DNA of 37,398 nucleotides from Planctomycetes bacterium GWF2_42_9 (GCA_001825675.1 MHYA01000032.1:1-37398); one strand, 5' to 3'; positions 23,319 to 31,964 are shown, numbered from the stretch's first letter. Made by a program: numbers and translations. The notes: generated by a model not told the origin, from the sequence alone.

Positions 23319-23840
23319 CTATAGTTTTTCAGCTTTGGGCATCAGCAGCACCGTAAGGCGTTTACCCTGCATTATAGGCGGCTGGTCAACTTTAGCAACA
23401 TCATCGAGCGATGCAATGATTTTATTCATCAATTCCTGCCCGAGTTCTGCGTGCGCCATTTCACGACCCCTGAACATCATCGTAAATTGTACTCGATGCC
23501 CTTTCCTGAAGAATTCGCGGGCGTGATTTACTTTCGTATCGCAATCGTGCTGATCCGTCTTGGGTCTTAGCCTTAATTCCTTAACCGATACCGTATGCTG
23601 TTTTTTCAGATTCAGCTTATCTTTGCGTTTCTGTTCATAAAGATATTTGCCGAAATCCATTATCCTGCACACCGGCGGGCTGCTTTCAGGAGCAATCTCA
23701 ACTAAATCAAGGTCTGCTTCTCTTGCGTGTTCCAGCGCCTGATCGATACTGACAACGCCGATTTGACTGTTATCTGCGCCAATCAGACGAATAGGACTCC
23801 TGTTGATTTGCTCATTAATTCTTAATTTTATCTTTCCGAT
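23319..23840 (-). CDS. infC: Translation initiation factor IF-3, non-AUG (AUC) start
   Basis: IF-3 binds the 30S subunit and rejects wrong start codons and initiator pairs. A GTG-started frame from 23672 holds only the C-terminal part; the frame stays open to 23840 and codes the missing N-domain (KLRINEQINRSPIRLIGAD, GVVSIDQALEHAREADLDLVEIAPESSPPVCRIMDFGKY), which is a full IF-3. No ATG, GTG or TTG exists at the N-terminus: a stop codon (TGA) lies six codons before ATC 23838-23840. AAAGGA stands 7 bases before this ATC, giving 173 residues, the normal length. E. coli infC starts at AUU and is autoregulated through it; the same logic probably applies here. ATA 23831 and ATT about 23819 are less well placed alternatives. 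Confidence 0.9.
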   Translation of the reverse strand: MGKIKLRINEQINRSPIRLIGADNSQIGVVSIDQALEHAREADLDLVEIAPESSPPVCRIMDFGKYLYEQKRKDKLNLKKQHTVSVKELRLRPKTDQHDCDTKVNHAREFFRKGHRVQFTMMFRGREMAHAELGQELMNKIIASLDDVAKVDQPPIMQGKRLTVLLMPKAEKL

Positions 23841-23914
23841 AACTTTTTCCTTTCAATCACTAAATCGTATCTAGTCGTTCGTGAAGCGAATTTCGTTTAC
23901 GCTACACCCAAAAT

Positions 23915-25834
23915 TTATAATCCCAAATCCGCTGTTCTGGATTTTACTTTTTCTTTCATTGCCGCAACAAACGCGTCAGCCGATACACTCTTGCTTTCGT
24001 TTGTGCCGCGAATACGAACATTAACGCTTTGCGTTTCAGCTTCTTTCGGGCCGACAACTATCATATAAGGCAGCTTTTCATTATGGCCTCGAAGGATTTT
24101 AGCTCCGACTTTTTCCGGGCTTGTATCTAATCCGCAACGCAAACCTTCAGCCTTGAAACTCTGCTGCAGCTTCATCGCGTAATCGTTCGTCTTTTCGCTG
24201 ATAGTCAAAACTCGCATCTGCTCCGGCGAGAGCCACAGCGGGAAATTACCGCCGTAATGTTCGATAAGTCCGCCGATAAATCGTTCCATACTTCCAAGCA
24301 CAGTTCTGTGAATAATCACAGGCTCGTGCAGTTGGTTATCCGCGCCGACATAGCGAATATTAAATCTCTTTGCGGCCTGCAAATCGACCTGATGCGTTGG
24401 GCCTTGCCATTCTCTGCCGAGCGAATCGATCAATTTAATATCGATCTTCGGTGCATAAAATACGCCGCCGCCTTCATCAACTTCATAAGCAAGACCGCGA
24501 CGTTCCATAGCCATACGCAATTCTTCGGTCGCTCTTGCCCATTCTTCTTCAGTGCCGAGAAATTTCGCCGGCCTTGTCGCAAGATACGCCTTATAAGTAT
24601 AGCCGAAAGTCGTCATCATATAATGCATCAATTCGAGAATAAGGTCGATTTCCTTGCCAAGCTGATCCGGCGTGCAGAACGTATGAGCGTCATCCTGCGT
24701 AAATCCACGAACTCGAAGCATCCCGTGCAGTGTTCCGCTCGGTTCGTATCTATAAACCATACCAAGCTCGCAGAATCTCATCGGCAAATCGCGATAGCTT
24801 CGCGGGCTGTTATTATAAATCATATAATGCCCCGGACAATTCATCGGCTTGAGATAATAATTCTGCTCATCGATCTTCATCGGCGAATACATCATATCCG
24901 CATATTTCTCAAGATGTCCGCTTTTCTTATAAATAACTTCTGTCGCGATATGCGGCGTGTACATAATATCGTACCCGCGTTTGAGATGTTCTTCTTTCCA
25001 GAAAGTCTCAATGATATGCCTAATTAGCGAACCCTTCTGATGCCAAAGGATCAATCCAGGCCCAATATCGTCATTTACGCTATAAATATCTAATTGTTTG
25101 CCCAGGAATCTATGGTCGCGTTTTTTCGCTTCCTCAAGTCTGAACAAATAATCATCAAGCTCTTTCTTTGTCGCCCACGCAGTACCGTAGACTCTTTGCA
25201 GCATTTTCTCTTTCGCGTCGCCGTGCCAATACGCTCCCGCGACGGACATAATTTTGAAAAATCCGATTTTGCCCGTACTCGGCACGTGCGGCCCGCGGCA
25301 TAAATCTTCAAATCCATCGCCGTGCGAATAGAAACTTATCGTATCGCCCTGTGCGCGATTGGCATTATCGACTTTATACTTATTGCCGACAACGTGTGCA
25401 AGTGCCTGCTCTCGGCTAAATTCTTTTCTTACAAACGGCTGATTCTTTTCAACGATTTCAGCCATTTTCTTTTCAATCTTTTCAAAATCTTCCGGCCTGA
25501 TCGGCGTATCAAGATCAATGTCGTAATAAAAACCATCTTCAACCGTTGGTCCGTAAACAAGCTGTGTGCTCGGCCAAAGACTGTAAATCGCTTCCGCCAT
25601 AACGTGTGCGCAGCTATGACGCAGAATCTCAAGTCCGCCCGGACTTTTAGCCGTGATGATATTTATTTTTATATCTTGCGTTACAGGTGTGCTTAAATCG
25701 ACAACTTGCCCGTTAACTTCAGCAGCCAGAGCGGCTTTTGCAAGCCCCGCCCCAATTTTTTCCGCGACATTGTATAATGTCGAGTTATCTTGAATATCTA
25801 ATACTTTGCCGTCAGGCAGCGTTACTTTCGCCAT
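23915..25834 (-). CDS. thrS: Threonine-tRNA ligase
   Basis: 639 residues, full-length bacterial enzyme. Order: TGS domain (VTLPDGKVLDIQ start), editing domain with HSCAHVMAEAIYSLWP and the CRGPHVPSTG region, class II catalytic core with KPMNCPGHYMIYNNSPRSYRDLPMRFCELGMVYRYEPSGTLHGMLRVRGFTQDDAH (zinc-binding Cys in NCPGH), motif 3 RTVLGSMERFIGGLIEHYGG, and the anticodon-binding domain at the C-terminus (LSPEQMRVLTISE, GLRCGLDT). First gene of the translation operon; infC follows after 74 bases. The Shine-Dalgarno is weak (GAGG at about 16 bases). No T-box leader is seen. Confidence 0.97.
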   Translation of the reverse strand: MAKVTLPDGKVLDIQDNSTLYNVAEKIGAGLAKAALAAEVNGQVVDLSTPVTQDIKINIITAKSPGGLEILRHSCAHVMAEAIYSLWPSTQLVYGPTVEDGFYYDIDLDTPIRPEDFEKIEKKMAEIVEKNQPFVRKEFSREQALAHVVGNKYKVDNANRAQGDTISFYSHGDGFEDLCRGPHVPSTGKIGFFKIMSVAGAYWHGDAKEKMLQRVYGTAWATKKELDDYLFRLEEAKKRDHRFLGKQLDIYSVNDDIGPGLILWHQKGSLIRHIIETFWKEEHLKRGYDIMYTPHIATEVIYKKSGHLEKYADMMYSPMKIDEQNYYLKPMNCPGHYMIYNNSPRSYRDLPMRFCELGMVYRYEPSGTLHGMLRVRGFTQDDAHTFCTPDQLGKEIDLILELMHYMMTTFGYTYKAYLATRPAKFLGTEEEWARATEELRMAMERRGLAYEVDEGGGVFYAPKIDIKLIDSLGREWQGPTHQVDLQAAKRFNIRYVGADNQLHEPVIIHRTVLGSMERFIGGLIEHYGGNFPLWLSPEQMRVLTISEKTNDYAMKLQQSFKAEGLRCGLDTSPEKVGAKILRGHNEKLPYMIVVGPKEAETQSVNVRIRGTNESKSVSADAFVAAMKEKVKSRTADLGL

Positions 25835-25887
25835 TTATTTTCGACTTTCAACCTCAAAATAGTAATATTTCACAAAAAACTCTTACT

Positions 25888-25916
25888 AATCTAATTATAA
25901 ATTGGTTATTTGTCAA
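25888..25916 (-). promoter_or_regulatory. thrS operon promoter
   Basis: Minus strand: perfect TTGACA (25911-25916), 17-bp spacer, TAGATT (25888-25893). Predicted leader about 48 bases. The rest of the 175-base gap up to 26009 shows nothing else. Confidence 0.6.
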
Positions 25917-26009
25917 ATACTTAAATGCTAAGACAACCCCTAAAAATTGCTTTTGAAGCTAAGGTTTCAGTCATTTTAATGGTTTTAGACTGGATATATC
26001 TTATTATTC

Positions 26010-26894
26010 CTACATTTTTGGATTATAATAGATTCTTAGAGTTCCGGCCTGCTCAAACCATTTTAAATCTTTCCATTTTGCCCATTCAGCAGAACCGTCT
26101 ATAAATCCAGTTACCAGTCCGCGAGGTACGGGCAATAACTTCTTCGTTCCGGCCGGGTAAAAAACTCCTCTGCCATTGGTCGTATGCGGTATTTTCGCTC
26201 CCCATTTGCCGCCTGTGCTGACACTATCCCAATGAAAACAACTAAAAAGCGTTTGTGATGTTACTAACTTTTTCGTGCAGTTTTGAAGTTTACGCGGCGA
26301 TTTATAAATCGTACCATCCGGCAACTGCGGACTATACGGGCTGCCCTCTTTATCAAAACGTCTGCCATAATATATATAGCCGATCCTTGTGCCGCCAAGT
26401 TTGATGTTTGTATCGGAATTGCTCGTTGGTTCATAAAAATATTTTTCCCGTTCATAATTCCATGACGTACACATCGCACTTGATTCCGCTACGCCATAAT
26501 TGAAGTGTATCTTAATTGCGGTGTTGTAATTTACATCCAGCCATCCTTCCGGTTCATCTTCTTTATCCCAAATATTTCCAAGCGGCAGATAACCATCACA
26601 ATCGGCAGCATAAAGCCCGCACGCAATAACACACTGCCTGATATTCGATGTGCAAATCGTTCGCTGTGAAAGAGCTCTTGCCGCACTCAACGCAGGTAAT
26701 AAAACACCAAGCAGCATAGCGATTATTGATATTACAACAAGCAGTTCAATAAGAGTAAACCCTGTCACCAATTTCACATTCCAAGTCGGCTGTATAAAAT
26801 TTCGGCAAACTATTTTGTTTTCTGAAATTACTTGTTTTGCAACATTAAAAATTTGTGATTGGGTAAATGCAGTTTGTCTGTTATTTGTGCGCAT
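26010..26894 (-). CDS. Prepilin-type (pseudopilin-like) exported protein
   Basis: 294 residues. Class III signal sequence GFTLIELLVVISIIAMLLGVLLPAL: prepilin peptidase would cut after Gly45 and methylate Phe46, with Glu50 (+5) present. The helix is followed by ARALSQRTICTSNIRQCVIACGLYAADCDGYLP, the standard continuation in planctomycete and Verrucomicrobia pilin-like proteins, and a C-terminal beta-rich part with FIDGSAEW. ATG 26894 has a good GGAGA Shine-Dalgarno but gives a very long 45-residue leader. An internal GTG at 26777 would give a classic leader (MKLVTG) without a good Shine-Dalgarno. It follows the ECF sigma and anti-sigma-like genes on the same strand and is the likely output of that module. 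Probably anchored in the membrane or in a type II-secretion-like pseudopilus. Confidence 0.85.
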   Translation of the reverse strand: MRTNNRQTAFTQSQIFNVAKQVISENKIVCRNFIQPTWNVKLVTGFTLIELLVVISIIAMLLGVLLPALSAARALSQRTICTSNIRQCVIACGLYAADCDGYLPLGNIWDKEDEPEGWLDVNYNTAIKIHFNYGVAESSAMCTSWNYEREKYFYEPTSNSDTNIKLGGTRIGYIYYGRRFDKEGSPYSPQLPDGTIYKSPRKLQNCTKKLVTSQTLFSCFHWDSVSTGGKWGAKIPHTTNGRGVFYPAGTKKLLPVPRGLVTGFIDGSAEWAKWKDLKWFEQAGTLRIYYNPKM

Positions 26895-26941
26895 AGTATC
26901 TCCATACAATTAAATTGATTATTTTTTTTAAACGTTGATAA

Positions 26942-27685
26942 CTATTTGTTATTTGAAATTTGTTTTATAATTTCCGGCAGTTCCTGTTTTTCATAATCAA
27001 AGATAAAAACATCTGTTTGCCTTGTAGAATCTTTCGGAATAATTTTCATATAAATTGGAAGTTTTGACTGCCTGCCTGCTGTTATAATAAGCCCGCTTGC
27101 CCAATCACGCATACATTTCGGAGCATCAAATTTATAGACGAGCAAATCATCACCAATATAAACGGGCGTTTTGTTCGCGACATCGTTGCTGTCGTATTCA
27201 AAAACCCCCTGCGTTACAAGCATAAATGGAGAAGTATTTTCCGAAAGCATCAAATCGCCTATATCAGAAAAGTTTTCAGTTATTAATTTACCGTCAAGTT
27301 CGTAAATAGATTTCGTTTTGCCGTCATCTCTTACTATCTTATGCTTTTCCATCATATAAATTACGCCATCGATATACCATGCCTCTGTATCATTCTGACG
27401 CGTATTATAGCAATGCGCAAACGTTATCCTGCTTATATGATTCTCAACATTAGCCCAGGCGACAGAACCTGTATAAAAATTTGATGCGAAGGAATATATT
27501 ATGAGAGATGCGGCAATCAAAATCGCGGCCGCAGCAAGTGAAGGCCTGAAAATCTGGAATTTTTGATTCTGCGAAGTTTTCAACCAAAAAGCCGTTTGCT
27601 TTAATACATCTTTCGGTATCACAGTAACGGTACGGTTTTTCAAATCGTCAACAGCCTTGTTAAGAATTTCATCATTATTTTCCAT
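26942..27685 (-). CDS. Membrane protein, probable anti-sigma factor
   Basis: 247 residues: short cytosolic N-terminus (about 1-44, helical), one membrane helix (about 45-66, SLAAAAILIAASLIIYSFA) and a beta-rich extracytoplasmic domain that recalls LolA/outer-membrane-lipoprotein-sorting-like folds (DTEAWYIDGVIYMME, YIGDDLLVYKFDAPKCMRDWASGLII). There is no zinc anti-sigma HxxxCxxC motif. The gene starts 1 base after the ECF sigma stop codon, which in this group marks a sigma/anti-sigma pair. I infer the role from topology and position; the sensed signal is unknown. Confidence 0.65.
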   Translation of the reverse strand: MENNDEILNKAVDDLKNRTVTVIPKDVLKQTAFWLKTSQNQKFQIFRPSLAAAAILIAASLIIYSFASNFYTGSVAWANVENHISRITFAHCYNTRQNDTEAWYIDGVIYMMEKHKIVRDDGKTKSIYELDGKLITENFSDIGDLMLSENTSPFMLVTQGVFEYDSNDVANKTPVYIGDDLLVYKFDAPKCMRDWASGLIITAGRQSKLPIYMKIIPKDSTRQTDVFIFDYEKQELPEIIKQISNNK

Positions 27686-27686
27686 A

Positions 27687-28193
27687 TTACCCTCGATAAT
27701 ATTTTTCCAGCAGAATTTTCAACTTATTTTTAGCTCTATGAACAATAACGCCAACATAATTTTCTTTAAGTCCGAATGCCTGTGCAATTTCAGTCATACT
27801 CAAATTTTCAATATGCCTTAAGCAAAAAATCTGCGCCTCTTCGGAATCGAGCAGGGAAAAAGCATTTAAAAGTATCTCACTAAGTTCTTTGTTTTCAGTG
27901 TTTGCTATCGGGCAATCTGCCGCTTTTATATTATGCTCCTGTATCAGTTCAAAGGAAACCGGATTCGCTTTTCTGCACCTTTGACGCAAAGCATCAAGCG
28001 ATCTGCGCGTAGCTAATTTTAAAAGCAGTGCTCTGAAGTTTTTAACATTTTGTTTTTGGGAAAACATTAGCGCATCGGCAAACGTCTGCTGGAAACAGTC
28101 CGAAGCATCTGCATCATTGCCTAGCATTCTGTATGTAGTATTCCATACAGCTCGACCATGCTCATCAAGGATAGCCTGCCAATTGATTAACAA
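27687..28193 (-). CDS. ECF-type RNA polymerase sigma factor
   Basis: 168 residues with sigma region 2 (DASDCFQQTFADALMFSQ) and region 4 (LSMTEIAQAFGLKENYVGVIVHRAKNKLKILLEKY, the -35-binding HTH), and no region 3, as in ECF sigmas. AGGA Shine-Dalgarno 8 bases before ATG. It stands upstream of the anti-sigma-like and pilin-like genes in one strand, spacing 1 and 47 bases, so all three probably form one operon. The target promoter consensus cannot be inferred from a single copy. Confidence 0.9.
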   Translation of the reverse strand: MLINWQAILDEHGRAVWNTTYRMLGNDADASDCFQQTFADALMFSQKQNVKNFRALLLKLATRRSLDALRQRCRKANPVSFELIQEHNIKAADCPIANTENKELSEILLNAFSLLDSEEAQIFCLRHIENLSMTEIAQAFGLKENYVGVIVHRAKNKLKILLEKYYRG

Positions 28194-28356
28194 ATTCCTA
28201 AATTCCCTAAAAGGCTGTTTTATAATATATAGTCGCAGTAACTAACATAATATTACAGCTTTTTGAGCATTATTTGAAAAAATTTTAGAGATTTATCTTT
28301 TTTTTGACAGACTATCTCTGGGTGATAAAAAAAGAGGTAAAATTGCAAAAAAATGC

Positions 28357-29262
28357 TTAATTTTCCTTCTTTGAGGTCTTTATTTTGCTTGTGATTTCTT
28401 CAATCTGCTTATTAAGATTTTTCAAAGTATCAACGTGATTTTGCTGCATATTTGAAAGACTGCTTTGAGTCTCTTCAAGTTTTTCTTTTGCATTAACAAG
28501 CTCAATCTCAAGTGAAGCTATCGATTTTTGACTTCGTTGCGCTTCCGATCTCCAGTTTGAACTGTCGAGTTCGTACAATTTCGCCTGTCGCTTTGCACTA
28601 TCGTATTCACCCACAAGTTTGCCAATATTAGCATAAGCAGTTTGCAACTGTTTTTGATGTATCTTATTTTGATAACTTATTGACCAAAATGCACAAATAC
28701 TCAAAATTATGCCAATTGACAACATTCCGAGTATGACCCTATTGATAAATGAAATTTTAAAAGAATCACTAATTTTTCGCATCAGGGATACTTTGAACTG
28801 CGGCACTGGCTTGGTTTCATACCGAATAACTTGTGCCTTTTTCTCTTCCTGTGCGAAAAGTTTTAAATCCGGGATTGCAGCTTGTGGCTTGGCAACTTCA
28901 ACTTTAACTGCCGGCTGTGTCTTTGTTTCTGGTTTGCTGATCACAGGTTTACTATTCTGTATACTCGGCTGGAAGATTTTATTTACCATACTGGTAATTT
29001 TTTGAGCCTGCTCAACCGTATTTACCTGTTCAATCTTATCGTCTTCCAGTTGTTTGGCATTTTTGCCAGCATCAAGAGGTAAATCGACAATAAAAGTCTT
29101 ATTTTTATGCTTTCTGACCTGAATTACTCCTAGTTTCGCGCATTCATTAACTACACCAGCGGATATCCCCTGACTGTTTGCGTATTGCTGAACTGTTAAA
29201 AGTGATTTCTTCCGACTAAAAAGCCTGTCTTCAATCGTCTGGTTATTTTTGTCTTCAAGCAT
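28357..29262 (-). CDS. Membrane protein with N-terminal HTH-like domain and coiled coil
   Basis: 301 residues, no named family recognised. Seen in order: residues 15-60 resemble an excisionase/MerR-like wHTH (SLLTVQQYANSQGISAGVVNECAKLGVI then QVRKHKNKTFIVDL); a Lys/Gln/Pro-rich linker to about 170; a membrane helix (about 182-204, VILGMLSIGIILSICAFWSIS); and a long charged coiled coil to the end (QKQLQTAYANIGKLV, ASLEIELVNAKEKLEETQ). So DNA-binding would be cytosolic and the coiled coil periplasmic. It lies 164 bases upstream of the ECF sigma gene on the same strand and is divergent from the signalling genes at 29443. Function unknown. Confidence 0.7.
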   Translation of the reverse strand: MLEDKNNQTIEDRLFSRKKSLLTVQQYANSQGISAGVVNECAKLGVIQVRKHKNKTFIVDLPLDAGKNAKQLEDDKIEQVNTVEQAQKITSMVNKIFQPSIQNSKPVISKPETKTQPAVKVEVAKPQAAIPDLKLFAQEEKKAQVIRYETKPVPQFKVSLMRKISDSFKISFINRVILGMLSIGIILSICAFWSISYQNKIHQKQLQTAYANIGKLVGEYDSAKRQAKLYELDSSNWRSEAQRSQKSIASLEIELVNAKEKLEETQSSLSNMQQNHVDTLKNLNKQIEEITSKIKTSKKEN

Positions 29263-29442
29263 AGTTCATTCCCGTAATAGAGCATTAGACCATATATATT
29301 TTCGGACTTTTAATCTAAAATCTTGAATTTCTATGAATATAAATAAGCGTTTTTCGACTAAATCTTATAAAAAACGGGTTTTTAACGAAATAACAGGACT
29401 TTCATCCTGAACCTGACCCCTTTTTTTGCCGATGCTGTTACG

Positions 29443-30750
29443 ATGAAAGTACTAATATTCGAAGACGATACACCTTCAAGGATGATACTGCAAAGCCATC
29501 TGGAAAGCTGGAACCATAAAGTTCTAACCACAGATGAGATAAGTAAGGCCTGGGATACAATCACATCACAAAGACCCGAAGTAGTAATCATTGACTGGGT
29601 ACACACTGAAACCGACCGCCTTGAATTATGCCGTAAAATCCGGCTGCTTGATGCTGATAAGTACACATTTGTAATTTTCCTTGTCAGCAATGCGGAAACC
29701 CGTGAAATCATAAACGCTCTCGATAGTGGAGGCGACGATTATCTTTGCAAACCGTTCGATAAGAACGTAATCCGAAGCAGAATCAATGTTGGCGAGAAAA
29801 TCATTTACTATGAAAATGAGATGCGCAAATCTCGTCAGAAATCTGCCGATTCACAGCGAAAATTGGACAAGGTCAACCTTGAGCTGGAGCTTACATATAA
29901 AAAATTAATGGAAACCGCTCATCGTGCCGGGATGGCCGAAGTTGCGTCTGGTGTTTTGCATAATGTCGGCAATATTTTAAATAGCATCAACGTATCCGCA
30001 GAGCTAGTTTACGAAAAGATGGCAAAATCTGAATTGGGCAACATCGAAAAAGTCGCCACTCTGCTTAAAGAGCACAATAATGACCTGGCGGATTTCCTCA
30101 CTTATGACCAAAACGGAAAACACATTCCAGCATACCTGGGCGAAGTTGTCAGTCATACCTCCAAACTAAGAGATGAAATTCTTGAAAATCTTAAATCGCT
30201 TATAAATAATGTTGAACACATAAAAGATGTTGTCAATTCGCAGCGTCTTTACACAAACAATAAACCAAAAGATTTAATTAATTTATCCGACCTGATTGAA
30301 AATGCGATTTTGATTAACAAAGCAGGTCTGGAGTACCATAAAATCGATGTTATACGTGAATTTGAGGATTTCGGAACAATATCAATCGATGAACAGAGGG
30401 TACTGCAAATCCTCGTAAGTCTCATAGATAATGCTCAACAGGCTTTAGCGGAGAGTTCGAACAATCCTAAACTCCTAACAGTTCGAACCAAAAAAGCAGG
30501 AGAAAAAATTAAGATAGAAATTTCAGACAATGGAATAGGTATCAAGCCGGAAGATTTGGTCAAAATCTATTCAAACGGATTTACCACCAAGCCGACAGGA
30601 CACGGTTTCGGCCTGCATAATTGCAAAATGGCTGCCGTTGATATGCGAGGAAATATGAGTGTTCATAGCCTCGGCAGCAATAAAGGCGCAACTTTCACGC
30701 TTGAACTTCCTTTGTCGAACCTTGAGGTACAAAATGTATATGGGAAATGA
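29443..30750 (+). CDS. Hybrid regulator: receiver domain plus histidine kinase
   Basis: 435-residue soluble protein. Receiver domain at the N-terminus (about 1-120): acidic ED (8-9), phospho-acceptor Asp51 in VVIIDWVH, and Lys in CKPFD. A coiled linker is followed by a kinase core with H-box GVLHNVGNILNSINVS (His173), N-box LVSLIDNAQQAL, G1 SDNGIGI and G2 HGFGLHNCKMAA. The HNVGN-type H-box is a known variant. No membrane segment, so it takes its input through phosphotransfer to the receiver. It overlaps the following REC-HD-GYP gene by 17 bases. The ATG lacks a Shine-Dalgarno; a small CAGGA-CTTTCA-TCCTG hairpin lies 30 bases upstream. Confidence 0.9.
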   Translation: MKVLIFEDDTPSRMILQSHLESWNHKVLTTDEISKAWDTITSQRPEVVIIDWVHTETDRLELCRKIRLLDADKYTFVIFLVSNAETREIINALDSGGDDYLCKPFDKNVIRSRINVGEKIIYYENEMRKSRQKSADSQRKLDKVNLELELTYKKLMETAHRAGMAEVASGVLHNVGNILNSINVSAELVYEKMAKSELGNIEKVATLLKEHNNDLADFLTYDQNGKHIPAYLGEVVSHTSKLRDEILENLKSLINNVEHIKDVVNSQRLYTNNKPKDLINLSDLIENAILINKAGLEYHKIDVIREFEDFGTISIDEQRVLQILVSLIDNAQQALAESSNNPKLLTVRTKKAGEKIKIEISDNGIGIKPEDLVKIYSNGFTTKPTGHGFGLHNCKMAAVDMRGNMSVHSLGSNKGATFTLELPLSNLEVQNVYGK

Positions 30751-31942
30751 CAACAAAAATCGAAGAATACTAATCATTGATGACAAAAAATCGATCCACG
30801 ATGATTTTAAGCGAATTCTTTGCGATAACAATCAAAGCGATTCGCTGAATATGGCTCGTGCCGCGGTATTCGGAAATTCTGCCGACAATAAGCAGGAACA
30901 TAATTATCCCACCTCAATCAGATTTGACGTTGATTTCGCATTGGACGGCCACACGGGTCTCGAAAAAATTGTCGAGGCAGACAGACTTGGCAAACCGTAT
31001 GCAATGGCATTCGTTGATATGAGAATGGAATCCAACTGGGACGGCCTGCAGACAATCGAAAGACTCTGGAAAGTTCAGCCATCTCTGCAAGTAGTTATTT
31101 GCTCTGCGTACTCGGATTATTCCTGGTCTGAAATCACATCCAAATTAGGACAAAGCGAAAGATACTTAATTCTCAAAAAACCTTTCGATAATATCGAAGT
31201 TCGTCAAATGGCTTGTGCCCTGACGGAAAAATGGGATCTTCTAAATAATCTCGATAGGATGGTAAAAGATAGAACACAGCAAATCGAAGAAACACGCGAT
31301 GCAGCCGTTTTCGTTCTCGCATCGTTAGCTGAATCACGCGACCCTGAAAACAGCGACCATCTCGAACGTATACGCAGCTATTCACATATCCTTGCCGAAG
31401 AACTTCGCCGCAAAGGACCATACACTAATTTCATTAACGATAAATTTCTGGAAAATCTTTACCGTTCCAGTCCCCTGCACGACATCGGCAAAATCGGAAT
31501 ACCTGACAATATTCTTTTAAAGCCAGGCACTCTTTCCGATGATGAATTTGAAGTTATGAAACAGCATACAGTCATCGGCTGGCAGGCACTCGGCAGCAGT
31601 TTAGCAGACGGCGAATGTTTCCAAATGGCCGCAGAGATCGCAAAGTTTCATCACGAAAAATATGACGGCTCCGGTTACCCTGACGGTTTGAAAGAACAGG
31701 AAATCCCGCTTTCAGCCCGAATTGTAGCCCTTGCGGATGTATTCGATGCACTAACAAGCTCAAGAGTTTACAAGGTCGCATTCAGACCTGAACTTGCGTT
31801 TACAATGATTAAAGAAGAACGCGGTAGACATTTTGATCCGTTCGTAGTCGATGCGTTCATAAACAGATATGCCGAATTTATGCAAGTGCACAATTTAACC
31901 CAGCTTGGCAGAGAAATCGAACCTGCATTAGCAGCAAACTAA
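30734..31942 (+). CDS. Response regulator with HD-GYP c-di-GMP phosphodiesterase domain
   Basis: 402 residues. An atypical receiver domain (about 5-165) with a long insert after the first helix and Asp95 in AFVDMRM, Lys in LKKPFD. A helix joins it to an HD-GYP domain: HLERIRSYSHILAEEL, SPLHDIGKIGIPD with His249-Asp250, HHEKYDGSGYPDGL with GYP at 314-316, and ADVFDALTSSRVYK. All metal ligands of an active phosphodiesterase seem present. I start at ATG 30734, which has a GAGG Shine-Dalgarno 6 bases upstream and overlaps the kinase gene by 17 bases. Expected to lower c-di-GMP when phosphorylated by the kinase in front, in opposition to GGDEF proteins like the one at the left end. Confidence 0.93.
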   Translation: MYMGNDNKNRRILIIDDKKSIHDDFKRILCDNNQSDSLNMARAAVFGNSADNKQEHNYPTSIRFDVDFALDGHTGLEKIVEADRLGKPYAMAFVDMRMESNWDGLQTIERLWKVQPSLQVVICSAYSDYSWSEITSKLGQSERYLILKKPFDNIEVRQMACALTEKWDLLNNLDRMVKDRTQQIEETRDAAVFVLASLAESRDPENSDHLERIRSYSHILAEELRRKGPYTNFINDKFLENLYRSSPLHDIGKIGIPDNILLKPGTLSDDEFEVMKQHTVIGWQALGSSLADGECFQMAAEIAKFHHEKYDGSGYPDGLKEQEIPLSARIVALADVFDALTSSRVYKVAFRPELAFTMIKEERGRHFDPFVVDAFINRYAEFMQVHNLTQLGREIEPALAAN

Positions 31943-31964
31943 TCGAACGATTACGAAAAAAATC

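Noticed and set aside
23319-23672. 117-residue short IF-3 from GTG 23672
   Set aside because: Lacks the N-domain, which is coded in frame directly upstream to 23840.
24257-25027. 256-codon plus-strand frame inside thrS
   Set aside because: Antisense to thrS, no Shine-Dalgarno, no recognisable domain.
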